Notes: generated by a model not told the origin, from the letters alone. 64,000 nucleotides of DNA from Archegozetes longisetosus (GCA_018873245.2 JAEMBT020000002.1:7290001-7354000); one strand, 5' to 3'; shown: positions 1 to 14,448, counted from the stretch's first letter. Numbers and translations: made by a program.

Positions 1-3000
1 TTGTTCAGATTGGTTAGGTGTATAAGAAGTATATTCTTGTGTTTTGCTATAGACTCTCGATCCGATGGTTGGCTTATTGTGATGTCTGTTAGGCGATTGG
101 TAAGTTTGAGGATAATAATGGCCATCATTTCCTGTATCATCGTTTGGTGATAAGCCCATTCTTTTCGATATTTGCTTGTTTTCATCTATTGTCTGAGCCT
201 CATTTGTATTCTTGTAATCCGGAAATTTATTATAACCCTCATTTCCGGTCGAATACACTTCTGTTTTATCTTGTGCTGAAACTAGTTCTGGAGGTGTTTC
301 TGAAGTCACTCTATTTTCATTAGAGTATTGAACTTGGGATGGATTCTGATAGTATTGTAATTGAGATTGGGTTACGTCTGAATCTTTAGGCAAGTAATGT
401 TGAGATTGATTTGGATCTATATTCTGTTCGTATTGTTGTTGGGCTTGATTAGGATCACTGTTGGAGTAGTATTGCGATTGCTGTTGGCCTTGACCTGGGT
501 CACTATTTGAATAATACTGTGATTGCTGTTGAGCTTGATTTGGATCACTATTGGAATAATATTGTGATTGTTGTTGAGCTTGATTTGGATCACTATTAGA
601 ATAATACTGTGATTGTTGCTGGGCTTGGTTTGGATCACTATTGGAATAGTATTGTGATTGTTGCTGGACTTGATTTGGATCACTATTTTGGTTATACTGT
701 TCCTGTTGATTGGAATAATCGTTTGGATTATAATGTGTCTGATCTTGAGGTGTATTTGAGTTGTCATAACTGTTTTGGGTATGTGGACTATTAATATTTT
801 GGTTAGGTTCTTCATTATAATTATTTTGTGAATTCTGGTTTGGAGGTCGGCTTTCATAATTTGCTGAATCTTGATACGAGGAATGGGAAATTGGTGGTAT
901 AGGTCGGGAACTTTGAGAAGAAAAATCATGGACATTTTGATTGGGTGATAAATTTTCGTTGTAAGTCAAAGTTTCGTGATATGAGCTGATTGGTAGCGGG
1001 GGTTCAGTTTCGGGATTAGTCACTTGAGTCTGTGGGCTGACCTCATAATTGGCAACCAAGTTATCGTTTGGAACGCTTTGACTCGACTGTGTCAAAGAAT
1101 CTTGTATTGATGTAGGCAAATGAGGCTCAGGATTGTGATAGTTTTGCGTGTTTGTTGCTTCTTGAGAAGGAGGCGACTGTTGAGGTGGTGGGTATGGAAC
1201 TGGTTGGTCGGATACTGCTTCCACATTCTCTTTTGGAGCGTTTGGATCTTCGGCTTGATTTACTGGAGGAGGGGGTGGTGTATCTTCTTCTTCCTCCTCC
1301 TCTTCTTCCTCAACAGGTTCGGTTTCATGTACATCAACAGGTACTGGAATGGGTACCATTTCATAGTCAACACCTGGAATTTTGACTTGACGGAAGTTGA
1401 CCATATCCTATATTTATAATTACTTATAATTACTTCTGATTTCAATCTTAATCGGAGCAAAGTTTGAGATGAAAATAGCACTGAAAATAGTTTTGTTTAC
1501 TCTGGTCTTGGCGTCTGAACGCATTTGAGGTCATTGAATAGATCTGAATTTTATTCAATCGAAGTATTGCCTCATTCTTTCTATTGTCATTAAAATCAGC
1601 TCAATGTATGCCTGTCTTCAGTTTGATCTTATGGAGGACACAAAATAAGAAACTTGAACTAAGTCAATATTATACAAAATCGACCGCTCAGTGCTCGAGA
1701 CGCTTTGAAAAGTTTCGTAATCAATAGACTTAATACTGAAAAGCTGAGAAAGCTTTAAACATTATATTTAATGATCACAAGAAATTCAGATTTTTCATAA
1801 AATCAGCAGTAAAATTATAAACTTCAAGTACCATTCAACCATAAATTTTGCAAATATGAACACGAAATCCATGTTTTTTCGTTTAATCAAATCATTCGAT
1901 AAAATTTTTTAGGCGTGAAGAGTGTATTTTCCGTTAGCGCATGATTTAGTTGAATTTAAGCAATTTTAAGATAACAAACTCTGTTTCATTATTAATGTAC
2001 GTGACACGCAACACACTCTAAAATCAATATATGAATAAGAAGTGTTTACTGAAATTTAAAAAATAGCTGTAAAAGAGCGGAAAGCAAATAATAAGAGAAA
2101 GTTTTTATGCTAGCGATTAAATAATGACAAAATTCAAGCTGGTTTACTTTCAAAAGCTCTTACATTATTAATGCGCCTAATCATCCATGAATTAGAGATC
2201 CTTTCATAAATGATATTGTCAAAATCAACCGATTATTCATCTCACTCAACTGAGTCTACACTCTTGTCCTACTTTAATCAAATCCATCAAAATTCTAGTG
2301 AGAGACTCTAAATTCTATTGAGAAATTCTCAATTCTGGTAGAAGACATCAAAGCTTTAAGTTTATTATTAAACACATAAATCAAGATAATACTTAGGCAT
2401 TATGGATATATCTAGACTACTAGGGGGCCTTTGTTTAGCAGAAGAAGTTTAGAGACAATAATAAAAGGTATTTGAAAGGATTGAAAGTGAAAGAATAGGT
2501 CATCATATTTTATTGGATACGCGTGCGAACACTAGACTCATTGCCCAATTCTTGCTTAAGCTTACTCTCTCTCTCTCTCTCTCTCTGGTACCATTGAATC
2601 AACTTTCGATCAATACAACTTTCTCTCTTCCAACATCTAAATCTAACATCAGCTCTTTCGCTTCAAATTTCTACTAAATTTCTATAGAATCATGTTTCAA
2701 GTTCCGTTATTTTTAATGCAATCTAAAAATATTTCATATCCTGTTTCTATATTGCTTATTAAACAAACCCCTGAGATAGGACTTTATTCCAGCTTATTCT
2801 TCAAACTTTAATTTTCATGAGGTAAATGGAAAAACAAATTTCAAACTTATTTCTTCAAATTTTCACAATTTATATAATTATGTTTTCAGTTTGAAAAACA
2901 AGTTTTTTCATATTAAAAATATATGCTTGAAAAGTGGATCGATTAAGTGAAAATGAGGTAAAGAGTCTTTAATACTTGAATTGGTAAGAATATATATACC

Positions 3001-4395
3001 TCGTAATAGACCAATCTGGAAAAGTTCTGTCGAGTCAAATCATTTATTTAATCACCCTATACATCAATAAATCTATCATGTCATATGTCAATTTGAAGGT
3101 TATTTATCGATCTTTAAGATCAAATTTAAAAGAATTATGTGCGATTGTCACATTTGAACTTATAGGACGACATTCGTCCCAATCCAGATCATAAAACAAA
3201 GGCGGCATTTGTAAGTATTTTTCGTGATCAAATTGGGATAAAAAGCGACAAAAATTTTCATAATTTTACAGAAATACCTATTTTCAAAATTCATTGTCTC
3301 AAAAGACTTATAGAATCAAACAATAGCGCCCAAAAATGATCTGGAAGTTGAGCGGACCTAAAATCAGTCACTCAGACAAAATTTAGACTTGAAATTTAGC
3401 GAACTTAGGCCCAAAATTACTGGTTACCATTATGTCTTTTATTACTTGAAATCAATCGGGAGTCATTAAACATGAGAAAATGATAAAATTAGGAAGAGAT
3501 TAGATTCGAAATGTGTGGCTCTATTTGGCGCTAGCTTACTTTCCCATCTTTAAAATATTAATTGAGCCAAAGGGAGGATGATAAAATTAAAAAACTTGAA
3601 TACTATCAATTTGTGTATAATTACTGATTTTTTGATTCAAAATTCATTAGAAAATCACAAGGAAAAGGAAAGCTATTAAAAAGACTTCTAAGTTTCTGTG
3701 TTTTCAGGTATAATTAAATGACTTAACGAAAGGTTTGCGGTAATAGAAAGGGAATGCAACGTAAATATTGGTAAAGAAAAATGTTTTCAATTTAAAGTCT
3801 GTTTTACGTGCAATTATAGATGAATATTTAATTTACTTTGGAATGCAAATTTAAAAATAAGATGAAAAAGCTTTGAAAAGATGTTTGCATAAGTAACGCT
3901 TAATGAGATAGAAATGAAAAACAAGTTACTAAAGCAACAAACCCTTCAAGGACTTTCGAGCTAGTTACATTGGAAACTTTTTTGTCTCTAATATCTGTTC
4001 AGTCTTCAATCTTGTTCAATCTTTTCAATCTTGTTCAATCTTTTCAAACTAATTCAACTCAAATACTAACTGACAAAAGATGTACAATAGAGATTGTTTT
4101 GATGTTTTGAAAAGATATTTTTTAGTCAAACTTTAACGTATAGTAATTATCGACTAATCGAAATACTTACATTTAACAACAATTTTCCGTAGTCTTCTTC
4201 GTCAGCTTCTTCTTCTCGTGCTATTTTCTTGTCCTCTTCTTCATACCTTCCGCTTGCGATTCCCCGATGAATACGATGCTCGTTGTCTTCAATTCGATCT
4301 ATAAATGTGTCCAAACTATTTTGGTCTGACTCCAAATCACCGAAGACATGGTGATTATAAAAAATTTGTAAGAATACGAAAACCACAATTGGCAT
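1..4395 (-). CDS. Secreted Q/N-rich tandem-repeat protein, 5' part (partial)
   Basis: Two exons join in phase 0. Exon 1 (4395-4171, 75 codons) starts at ATG with a hydrophobic leader (MPIVVFVFLQIF...), a likely signal peptide, then a charged Glu/Lys/Arg stretch; it ends at a GTAAGT donor (4170). Exon 2 starts after a TATAG acceptor at 1407 and stays open for 469 codons to position 1, so the C-terminus is missing. Exon 2 begins DMVNFRQVKIPGVDYEMVPI, then has eight Glu residues, a five-Pro run, and a long Pro/Gln/Asn/Ser/Tyr-rich region. About six tandem copies of a 15-residue unit (YYSNSDPNQAQQQSQ, 45 bp) lie near 425-700. No family is recognised. A secreted structural or matrix-like low-complexity protein is an inference from composition and leader only. 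The open frame over 1.4 kb and the matching phase support a real gene. Confidence 0.72.
425..700 (-). repeat. 45-bp in-frame coding minisatellite (15-aa repeat)
   Basis: About six head-to-tail 45-bp units within the secreted protein encode SDPNQ[AV]QQQSQYYSN-type repeats. The phrase tggatcac recurs at 541, 586, 631 and 676, exactly 45 bp apart. Most third positions vary while the protein unit is kept, so the array looks maintained as protein. Confidence 0.9.
1408..4170 (-). other. Intron of the secreted-protein gene
   Basis: Intron of 2.76 kb with a GTAAGT donor and TATAG acceptor (minus strand). It holds a (CT)n run at 2565-2586 and otherwise AT-rich sequence. I saw no further exon in it. 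Confidence 0.7.
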
Positions 4396-6479
4396 CTATT
4401 ATAGAATACCGTATATGAAGATAACCAGATTTTATTTGAATATCTTTCCAATTATGGATATTTAGAAGTAATTTTCTTACCATTTTGAAACTTTAGAAGT
4501 CAAATATGTTTTATTTACTCAATAAACATAAGAATATAAGAATATAAGAATATATGAATCGATTTCTACGATTGAATTGCACAAAATGCAGACAGTATAC
4601 TAGTCATAAACAGTTTCACTAAAACCAGTAAACTTTCTAACTGAATAAACTTCTAGTCAGAAGAGTGAATCAGGTAAATAGTTAATTGTTTGGTTAGACT
4701 ATATTTAATAGAAATCAATGGACTCTTTCATAGAAATCAATGGACTCTTTGATGACAATCAATAGACTTGTTGAGAAAGACTTAACGGTTGATATGAAAG
4801 GAGCTGAGAAAAGGGATATCTTGAAGATTTTTTTCAAGGGCTGCTCAATGAGAGACTGGCACTAGAAGATATGTCAGCGTTTCATGTTCACGAGAGCATA
4901 TCTATCTAATTATTTTCATTAGTGGACAGCCTGTGACCACTTTGTACCATCGATACGACTTGAATTGAAATCAACCGAAAACCAGTTATTAGAGTGTCGT
5001 CAATAAGAGTTGAGATATTTTTGAAACTATACTACTTATTCTAAATATTATATATCACTTATTTTTTTATTATTTATAACTCTAAATAATATATTTATGG
5101 ACCAATGGCTTTTCAATCATAATAATAATAGTATGATGACTTTGACGAGATTTTTTCATTAGAAATGTGTTGAAAATGGAGATATTTATGGGATATGTTA
5201 AGTTTATTTTTGTTCAAAATTCACATATCTGTTGAATGTAACCGTACAGCACAACTTACAATTAAACAATTGATTTTTATACTATATAATTACATTTTAA
5301 CATTTTTAAATACTATTTTAGCTTCCTTAATTACATCTTTTATTATTCATTTTTAACTTTTAACTCAGTTTGTGTTTACTATGAAAAATATATAACAGAA
5401 ATTAAGAGCATTTAAGCACAAGTTTAATATATTTTACATAAATAAGAAAGATGTGTTAAAGAAAATCTTATAGATTAACAAATTTTCAAAATAGTTCTTA
5501 CTTAATCCCATTAGTATATAATCTATTTCTTAAAACTTTTAGTTATAATTTGAATCTAAATTTGTAAATGTAAGAATAAATAGACTCTTAAATCGTTGCT
5601 ATATTACATTTTGAGCGAATAATTTCTTAAATTAAAAATATCTTCGTATGAACCCAAATCTTCTGACACTAACTGAGGATTAATTAAATTTGAGTCAAGT
5701 TTTACTTCAATTAGTTTGGCAATAGAAAAGTTAAATTTGCAGGTTGAAAAGTAGCTGAAAAGTAGTGTTTGATAGAGAGTTGACCTAAAAATAGTGGTAC
5801 AAGTTCTACTCGAACGAATACTTCAATTATATTAAACTGATCTGAAGTAGAAATTTATTAATTAAAACATTACAGAGAACTCCTCAAACTCATTCAGCTT
5901 TATCATCAGAAATAGAGAGCAGATTATTCAATCAGCTACAGAATAATGAACTAAAACCCAGTTGTTCTCACTATTGTTATATAAATTCATCACATTTACA
6001 GTTGAAATTGAGTGGCGGACCCATTAAGAGCATGGATGCGCAAACACCTCTCATTAGCTTCACCTAAAAATCCTATATTTCTCGTATCGAATTTTTATAA
6101 TCTGTTATAATTGCTAAATACTTAGTAATAACGTAATAGATATAATTCTAGTTTGAAACAGTAACACGATAGATTTCAACTGGAAAAGTAGATATTCAAT
6201 CAAAATCATGATCAGTTGCAGTGCGTGGAGTTCAACTACAAGTTTTCTGGCTTAGCCACTGTTGAACATAGAATCAGTACATAATAATAGCATATCATAT
6301 GAGACTTAGAAAATAATAGATTACTAATGCTTTAGTCATATAGTTTTGTTTATGATGTGAATAATACAGAGCTTGTGGCAAGCTTATTACTACTGAAAGC
6401 TTAATTAAGTAGAGCTAAATTTATGATAATAGCGTTCAGAACAATGGGTTATTTTAGTGAATTATATGAATGGATTAGT
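4396..6479. other. Intergenic AT-rich stretch
   Basis: About 2.1 kb between two minus-strand genes. It contains a short run of 'agaatat' units near 4528-4556 and a doubled 'gaaatcaatggactctttcat' phrase near 4710-4755. It must hold the promoter of the secreted-protein gene, but no element could be assigned. Confidence 0.6.
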
Positions 6480-7891
6480 TTAAAAACTTTTCTTAAATGA
6501 TACTCTTTTCTCATTAGAAGTGTTGGCAACACCAGAACCTCCCAAGCCTCTGAGAAAGGCATCGATAGCGTCTCCCAATAACATTGGATCTACAAAGTTC
6601 ATTTCGTCCCATTGCACTGCTCCAGAAGCCTCTTCTTTCTCTTCATCCTCCTCTTCAGCTTGCTTTTCCTCATTATCTTCACTATTATTTTGATTAAACG
6701 AGCACTTCGTTTCTGTAATGGTAATTTTCTCTTCACTAATCGTCTCATTAGGTTTGCATAATCTAATATCTAGTTGACTTTGGTTAGATTTAGTTTCATT
6801 TTGATCGTTATGTGTTTTTGAAGAATTGGTTTGATTTTGATTAGATTGAATATTTTCTTGTTCGCAGCTGTTGGAACGATGAATAGTAGAATTTGATGGT
6901 TGCTTACTTGTGCAGTTTTCCGAGTTATCTGATGACTGCGATCCACATGAGTATTGTTTTTTAAGTGTATTTCGCCTAATAGATCCCTCAGATCTTGTTG
7001 TTGAAGATCCAAGCTCTTTTGGGTTCTCATCATTACCGACGCCTTTCGCTTTTGTCGTTTTGACTCCTTTTGATGCTTCAGATATTATATGCATCAAATC
7101 CTCTTTCTTACAAACGATTCCCTTTTCTTCGCACAAACCCTTTTTAGCGAGTGTTGACTCAAATGGAGAAATCGATCGTTGAGTTGAGGCTTGAGGTGAT
7201 TTCTCTTGTTTGTTAATACTGGAGTCAGCGCTAACTGCTTTTATATCTTTAGCTACTATTGAGTTGATGCTGGAAATTGTAGATATCTCTTTGTTTCCTT
7301 TTTTTCGAAGTAAACTTAACTTATTTTTTAGTAGCTTCCATTCACTAGTCTTTGCCACAGGAACTGATGAAGCGCCAGTTGGTGTATTAGTACTCCCAAT
7401 ATTTGTATCAATATTTGCGCTTTGAGTCTCACTTGAAACATATTCTTCTCTTACTGTGGTTATTGAGTTTGCTTTTGGGTTTGGGTTTAGGCTTGAGCTC
7501 AGGTTCGGGTTCGGGCTCGAGTTCGAGTTCGAGTTCGACTCAGGCTCGGGCTTGGGCTCGGATTTGGGTTCCCTTTCTTTACTGAACGCATTCCGTCGAT
7601 CGATGACAGAGTTTTCGAAAAAAACTTAGAGTTTGTCCAAACTGCTCTCTCGTCTATACTTAACTTATTGATAGCTTGAGTATTAGTTACATAGTTTTGC
7701 TCTTTGATGGTTTTCAATTTATAGGATCGCCTGGAAGGTAAGGATGAAGAAACCGGGGGGTGTGCAGGTTGTTTTGATCTTAGATCAATATTAGCCAGTT
7801 TTGTGAAGCTGGAAACGCTTCTGTTCACATTTGTGTTGCTTATTTTTATGACTTTTGAGCGTTCCTGTTGCTCAGTTGCCGTTACAGACAT
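6480..7891 (-). CDS. Low-complexity acidic protein with C-terminal RVSF (PP1-docking) motif; frame broken near an A7 run
   Basis: Family not recognised. The 5' part starts at ATG 7891 (MSVTATEQQERSKVIKISN...) and is open to 7499. The 3' part lies in another frame, open from about 7625 to the stop at 6480. It has a short Pro/Glu then Ser/Asn dipeptide tract coded by CGAACT-like repeats, a long Ser/Asn/Gln/Lys-rich region, and an acidic run (EEDEEKEE). The C-terminus contains QWDEMNFVDPMLLGDAIDAF, a likely amphipathic helix, and ends KRVSFKKSF. RVSF fits the RVxF docking motif for protein phosphatase 1, so a PP1 regulator is possible but unproven. The two frames overlap around an A7 run (7618-7624). 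One added or two removed bases there would join them; a short unrecognised intron is the alternative. Confidence 0.6.
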
Positions 7892-10800
7892 TAATGCAGT
7901 TAATCCTGTATTGGTTTACACTTCAATATCAAACGCTCTGCTCACCAGCCAAGCGATACTTTAATCTTTATAGAGCACCGAACTGCCACTGTTACCAAAA
8001 GGTTAGTTCATTTGAATCAATCGAATTATTGGTGTTGTTTAGAACTCAGTGAGTAAGAATGAACTGAAATTACTTGGATTGGTCTGTGTTTTCTCGCTAA
8101 AAGCACTCGCTAACTATGCAGCAGTAGCAAGTGATTTAGAAAAAAATCAATACTCTCTCCCAGTTAGTTTATTTTAGTCTATTTTCATAATAGCATTAGA
8201 CATGTTCGATTAAAATGTTTATCAAACTTAACCAATTCATGTGAACAATGTAGATTTGAATGAGTCTACTGCCAATCGCAAATAATCAGAACGTTTAAAG
8301 TGGTTACTGACTCGTACCTAAAGAACAACAAAATAACATTTTATTGCTTCACATGACAAACTTTTATTTTCACATCATACACTTTTAGGAAAGGGAGAAA
8401 ATGACAATTATTTTTAGATAACCATTCCACATAAGAGATAGTGAATTGAGGAGAGCTACAAAGGTAAACTTGACTTAAATGATTTGATTAAAATAGATTC
8501 AGATTAGAATTGGGAATTGTAGTTAATCAAAGTAAAACGTCTAGAAGAAGAAGAGCAGAAGCATCTAATGAGTTATTTAACACTTAGATAGTATAAATCA
8601 AGTCTCGTTCTATTGAACGCACAAAATACAAATCAGTCTTGTTCAGTAAAATAAATCTATTTTCTCCTTTTATTCTTTCATTCTTTATCATTGTTCACTA
8701 GTTTATGCTTTTTATTATAAGAATGTGGCCACGCATCCATACAATGCTGCAGTTCTAGCATATAATCGATTTAATACAATTCTAGCGGATGTCACAAATG
8801 CAATGCGTTCGTCAATTAAGTACATAATAATTTATTGGATTCCATCTCTCAATGCTTAGAATACAATTGATTGTGTTAACTATACTGTAAAAATAAGAAT
8901 ACATTTCAATTTGACTGACTGTCTCAGATCCATCATAACTGACTAATACTCTCTAATGTTATAAGGATTAGGCTAGTTATCGAATCAATTGCTTCACTTT
9001 TATATAAATCAACAAAACTACAATACTTTCTTCAAACATGTTATGTCAGAACAATTTTTTGACCTTAATCGCAAAAACATTAATCAAAATGAATAATAAT
9101 TTCAGTGTCAATCTCATAAAATGATCGAAAGTTGCGACAAGAAATTAACCAAAATAAAAACTGAATTCATTGAATTGATTGAAGTAATTAATTAACTGCT
9201 TGTTTGAAGATGGGTTTCAAAAATGATGTCAAGTTTGTGGAAAATGCTTTTAAAGTAGATAAGATTTCAACACTAGTGAGAAGTTGAAGAGATGATGAAC
9301 TTTTGTAAGAATTGATTAAATTTTAGATAGAAGAATTCAATTCGAAGTCTTACATATAAAAGATCTGTATGAAAGTAATTGGTAATAACAGTTTACGTAA
9401 CTGAAGTCTAAAAAGATTTTTCATTTGAAAAAATCATATCCTCCCTAGATAAAGTTATAAAAGCTTTTACTATGGGCTAGATTATATGTTATAAAGTTAA
9501 TCAAGTTTGTTTATATGCTAAGCACATACGTTTTTTCTAGTGATCCAACTTGTTCAATTTTGATAAAGTCAGCTTGGATCAAATTCGAAAGCAGAATAAT
9601 CAAAACAATAATAAGATATATAGGATAGAAAAAGGTGATACTAGAAATATTTTCATATATTACCTAGTTGTGATCGGATATATGTATTAGTATATTAGAG
9701 TGTTTGTGGTGTGATAAGATGGTAACAATGACTTAGTTATTCAATGCTAGATGTGTACTAAAACCAACGAATCAAGTTGTTACACACCCCTCATTTTAGC
9801 AACAGATTTGACGCTCAATTTTAATAGCGTATTGTAATCATGTTTAGTTTATCTGATTCTATTTATTTAGTCGATTTTTAGTCGTTGAACAATAAGTTAC
9901 TGAATCTAGGAATCAAATCATGAAACAAATGGATTAATCCTGAATAGATGTTAGCTTAAGATATTTGAAATAACAAATGCAAATGAAAGATAAAAGAATG
10001 AGAAAGAGCAATCATATTTTTGGGAGTTATTTGACAATAAGCTTTTCTAAGCTAATAACATTCCTACGCAGTTATTAAGAAGGAATTGGCGCAGAGCAGT
10101 TTCTAATTTTTTTTAATCTCTCAAATAAGCTTATCTTAAGTTGAAGCAAAATTCAATTCCATCCAACTAATGAGACGCCGGAAGAATAGACTACTTTTAC
10201 GAGAGCTTGTTTTGGAAAATGAGAGGATTACTGTATTTATAAATAATGATCTCAAAATGTGCGTCACCTGAGTCTGAAGCGAGAGTTTTAAATCATAGCG
10301 TTTCATAAGTTAAATACTGGCATTTGATTTTTCACTGGTATACAAGTTATTATAGAATTGTTTAGATAGTAGTTGAGAAAATTGAACAAATTAGAAGATT
10401 TCAATCCAATCAACTGAGTGCTTTGAACTTAATACAATATTTATTAAAGCATATTTGCATAACGTTTTAACCTTCTCAAATATTCATTTGTTTCCATGTG
10501 AACTTCACTCACTGATAAATATTTCATTTTCAATTCAAATTTTCATGCCAAATGTTTTCATAAACTTCGTTCAAACTGCAAATCATTTGGAAGAGGCCAA
10601 GACATAACTTGCTCAATAGTTAGAAACAAATTTTAAGCTGAATTGAATCTAAGCGAAAAAAGTAATAATTGAAGTGGTATTCTATTACTAATAAGATGAG
10701 CTTAAACTGATTAGTAGATCATTGCTGTTCGGACCGATATTTAGAATAAACTTACTTTAATTGCCCAGTATTAACAACTTGAGTGACTAATTGACGATTT

Positions 10801-13800
10801 GTAGAAGACATAGATGTGTTAGCACAACAGGTTGGATTAAGCGAGTGGAAGGAAGCAAAAACTGGCAGAAACAATTACATGGCTTATATCCCTGGCAACC
10901 TTTATGCGTCTCTTACAAAATTAAGTTCACTTCTCAAATAGCCACATATGAGATGTGAAGCATTGCCTTTATTATTGGCTACCCCATTAACTAATAAAAC
11001 TTGCCATTTCTAATCATTCTGGATTATTTGCTTCAACTTTTCTTCTATTCATTTTAATGACAAATAATGTTCTCAGCATTTGTATCAAAAACAATATATT
11101 TATTCTCTCTATTACTCCAAACTTTTCAAACCATTTATATTAATTTAGAGAAATAAAAGCTCACGCATTATTCACAGGATAATGTTATACGCAATATATA
11201 GAATATGTAGAATGATCTAGACTTATAATGCACAGAATATACGGAGTATGTAGAATATACGGAATATACAGAATTACACAAAATGATAGCCAAATAAGCC
11301 CATATCATAGTTGAAATTTGGAGAAAAACCTTAAAATAAATTAGTGAAGAAAAATCGATTAAAGAAAAATCAATAAAACACGTAATATTGAGTTGTTTTG
11401 AAGTAAAACAAACTAGAATATTACTTAGAGATTTGGTGTTATTATTTTAGAAGATTGCGATTAGTTTTGTAGAGTAATCCCAGCCAATGACTTATAAAAC
11501 TGACACACAACTCACAACAGATTTATTTGATTAATGATCCATAGGAGAAAAGCTGAGAAAATAAAACTAACGGAACACTAACTTCAATCGAGAAATCTTT
11601 CGGAATTGGATCAAATGTTTTGGACGCTATTTATTTTCGGTTCTAACATAGCTTATAAGCGCACTGAAGCAATCTCTAGTTTATAGAGTTATAAATAATT
11701 CTACTAAAGTCCACAAAGAATTTTCAGTTAAATTCTCCATAATGTAAGGCCATTATAGTCAATAAAATTAGTGATGCATAATCTCCAAGCCTACTTTCGT
11801 ATTGAACTCTTGTAAATAACATTCAGGATTTACTGTCACAATAGACTCTAATCTTATATGAAAAACAGCTGAATTAGTTCTGTCAGAACGAGCTGAATAT
11901 GAAATTTTGTTCAGTCTATCTAGTTTTCTATTTACCAGTTTTTAAATTCTGTTTCCTACGTGTCTGCCAATTCTATCATTGAATATAAATTCCGTTCTAA
12001 CGTATCTGCCAATAACCTCGTTGAATAGCTGGAGGTCTGAAGAACTGACTTAATAATCAGCAAGAAAATATTTCGAAATAAGAGCTTTTGTAATACATCA
12101 TTCAGTACGACTGTATTATATTCGAGAAACCTATCGAATCCTAAAAAATCAATAACAACTTTGTGATATAGTTATTTTTGATCTTTTCACTATAGCCCTT
12201 AGAATAGGTAATGGAAATAGACTTGTAAGGAAAGTCAGGTAAAAATGGTTCAATATAGAATTACTGAAGTATTGCTGGAGTTTATCGGTTTTCTAATGGG
12301 ATGATTATGTAATGCAAGTTGAGTAGATATATTTTGGGTTTAAAGTTACGCTAGGTAACTTTCAATGTTGATCCCTCGCAACAATTTAATACTGTTATTA
12401 GCTATTTTCTTTTTAGTATAAGCTTTCCTTTGAACAAATTCTATTTTTAATAGTGTATTATTACATCAAATAACCCAATACTTGGTGTTTACATTACATT
12501 TTTAATTCAGCCTTCTTTAGCCTTAGCTTTTCTCTGATAATTCAAATTTAACCGACTGGAGAAATAACAAAAACTCCAGTAATTCAAGTCCAAAATAGGC
12601 TTAGTCTTCACTAAATTCTTATGCTCCTTAGATGTTTTCGTTGAGAATATTGAGTTTTAATGTTTTAATCATTAACGTCTTAATCAAATTTATAGAATTC
12701 GCAATTAGCTCAACCAAATTTTGGTTGACAATATAATCTATGGAAACAAATAAATCTGAATAAATCTTCAACTAAAACAAATTGTCATATGGAAGGAAAA
12801 CATGACAACAGAATCAATTATGGGCATTTGTCTTAATTCTGTTTATGCCAATGTCATTGTGGATGACGTTGGGCTCACTTAAAGGTTTAATGCCATAAGA
12901 ATTACAACTAATTCGCCATCGATCAGTAAGACATAGAGGCTATTTCTTATGTTTTATTGAGACTCTAGGTTTAAGCAAATTCTTTACTTAATACATCCAT
13001 TTATTTAATGCTGTATAGATTCTTAAACAAAAGTAAGCTTTTCTGCTAGTACATCGGCAGGTCTTGAACTAAGCCGTATATCCGGACATGGCTCCTGGTG
13101 TGTTGACCGATTACATAACAGAGACGATAGATTTGAGTTGTATATTTTATACTCTAGTTCATATTATGCTTAAGGGTTTTGATGCAGTGCTCATACGGAG
13201 GCACAACTGTCAATGTTGACTAACACACTTAGTGAGAAACTGTATTTTTCATGCCTTTATATATAATCGTCCACTACTGTCACACTACAAAAAACCAACC
13301 TTGCATCCATTAGACATGTTAAATTAAACTCTCTCTCCTAGCCTACTTCCTACACTTTCAATCGATTATATCACTGTCAAAATATTAATACTATAAAACT
13401 CTGTTTCGCTTTTTTCTTTCACAACACTTCTGGTCTCATGCAATTCAATTATTTATTTGTTGGTATTTTATGCGCTTTGCAAACACTATGCAAATCATAA
13501 AAACCTGTCAATCATTTCAAATGGTTTAATACTTCGCCTACTTTTTGATAACTAATCTTCGCTTTGCGTTTTATTGTATTTTAGATTTAAAATCATTTCT
13601 TTAGATTCTGTTATTGATTGGTCATATGAAAGAACAATGATTTTTAGATTCAATTAAATCAACCAGTTCTCAATTAATACATTATACTCTCCCTATAATG
13701 AATTGGGATATAGTGAACATAGAGTTATGACATACAGTCTCGAAAATACTATTGGGCTTAAAGACTATTCAAACTATATCCGATATAATGGACTACCATT

Positions 13801-14407
13801 TAATCAATGGATATCTAGTGCATTAGGCTGTTCATTACTTATAGAGGCGGTTGTGGTGTAATCAAATGTTTACGCGCTTTAAACCGATAGTTAGATTATT
13901 TTGAAAACTCCCAGTCTTTCTTTGACCAGTTCTTTCCTAAATTAGCTTAAAATTTAAATAAATTTTTCAATATGATTATTTTGATTAGGTTAATCTTATC
14001 AAAATTAGTTTAGAGGAAGCTATTCTTCGCTACAAATATCAATTAAAGGCGCGATCTAAAGTTAGTCTCTCTTTAGATACCATTAGATCATTGAATCAGT
14101 CTTTGAAGAGATCTCAGTAGAATGATACAGAAGCTATTCGTTTATTACTCAATTTTGATGGGTTCAACAATTCAGGAATCAAATCAACTGTTAAGATTCC
14201 TTTAGAGACTCAGCAAATTCCGGCCACTAGTATATTTTGCCTCATAGCCGGAATACATTTGACATTCTCATAATAACTCATTTCACTACAGATTTTTTAT
14301 ATAAAAAATCACGTACAGAATATTCTTTTACATGACAAATGTGAAAATCTTTGGGATTCTGCTCTCAAATGATGAAAGCACTAATATTGTAGGACTTTTG
14401 TGCTTGG

Positions 14408-14409
<2 letters not shown>

Positions 14410-14445
<36 letters not shown>
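14410..14445. repeat. (CT)n microsatellite
   Basis: About 18 CT dinucleotides in a row, one of many such tracts in the window. Confidence 0.95.

Positions 14446-14448
<3 letters not shown>

Noticed and set aside
417-935. 172-codon open frame on the minus strand
   Set aside because: It is a shifted frame of the Q/N-rich repeat exon, which is open through the same DNA and joins in phase to the upstream exon.
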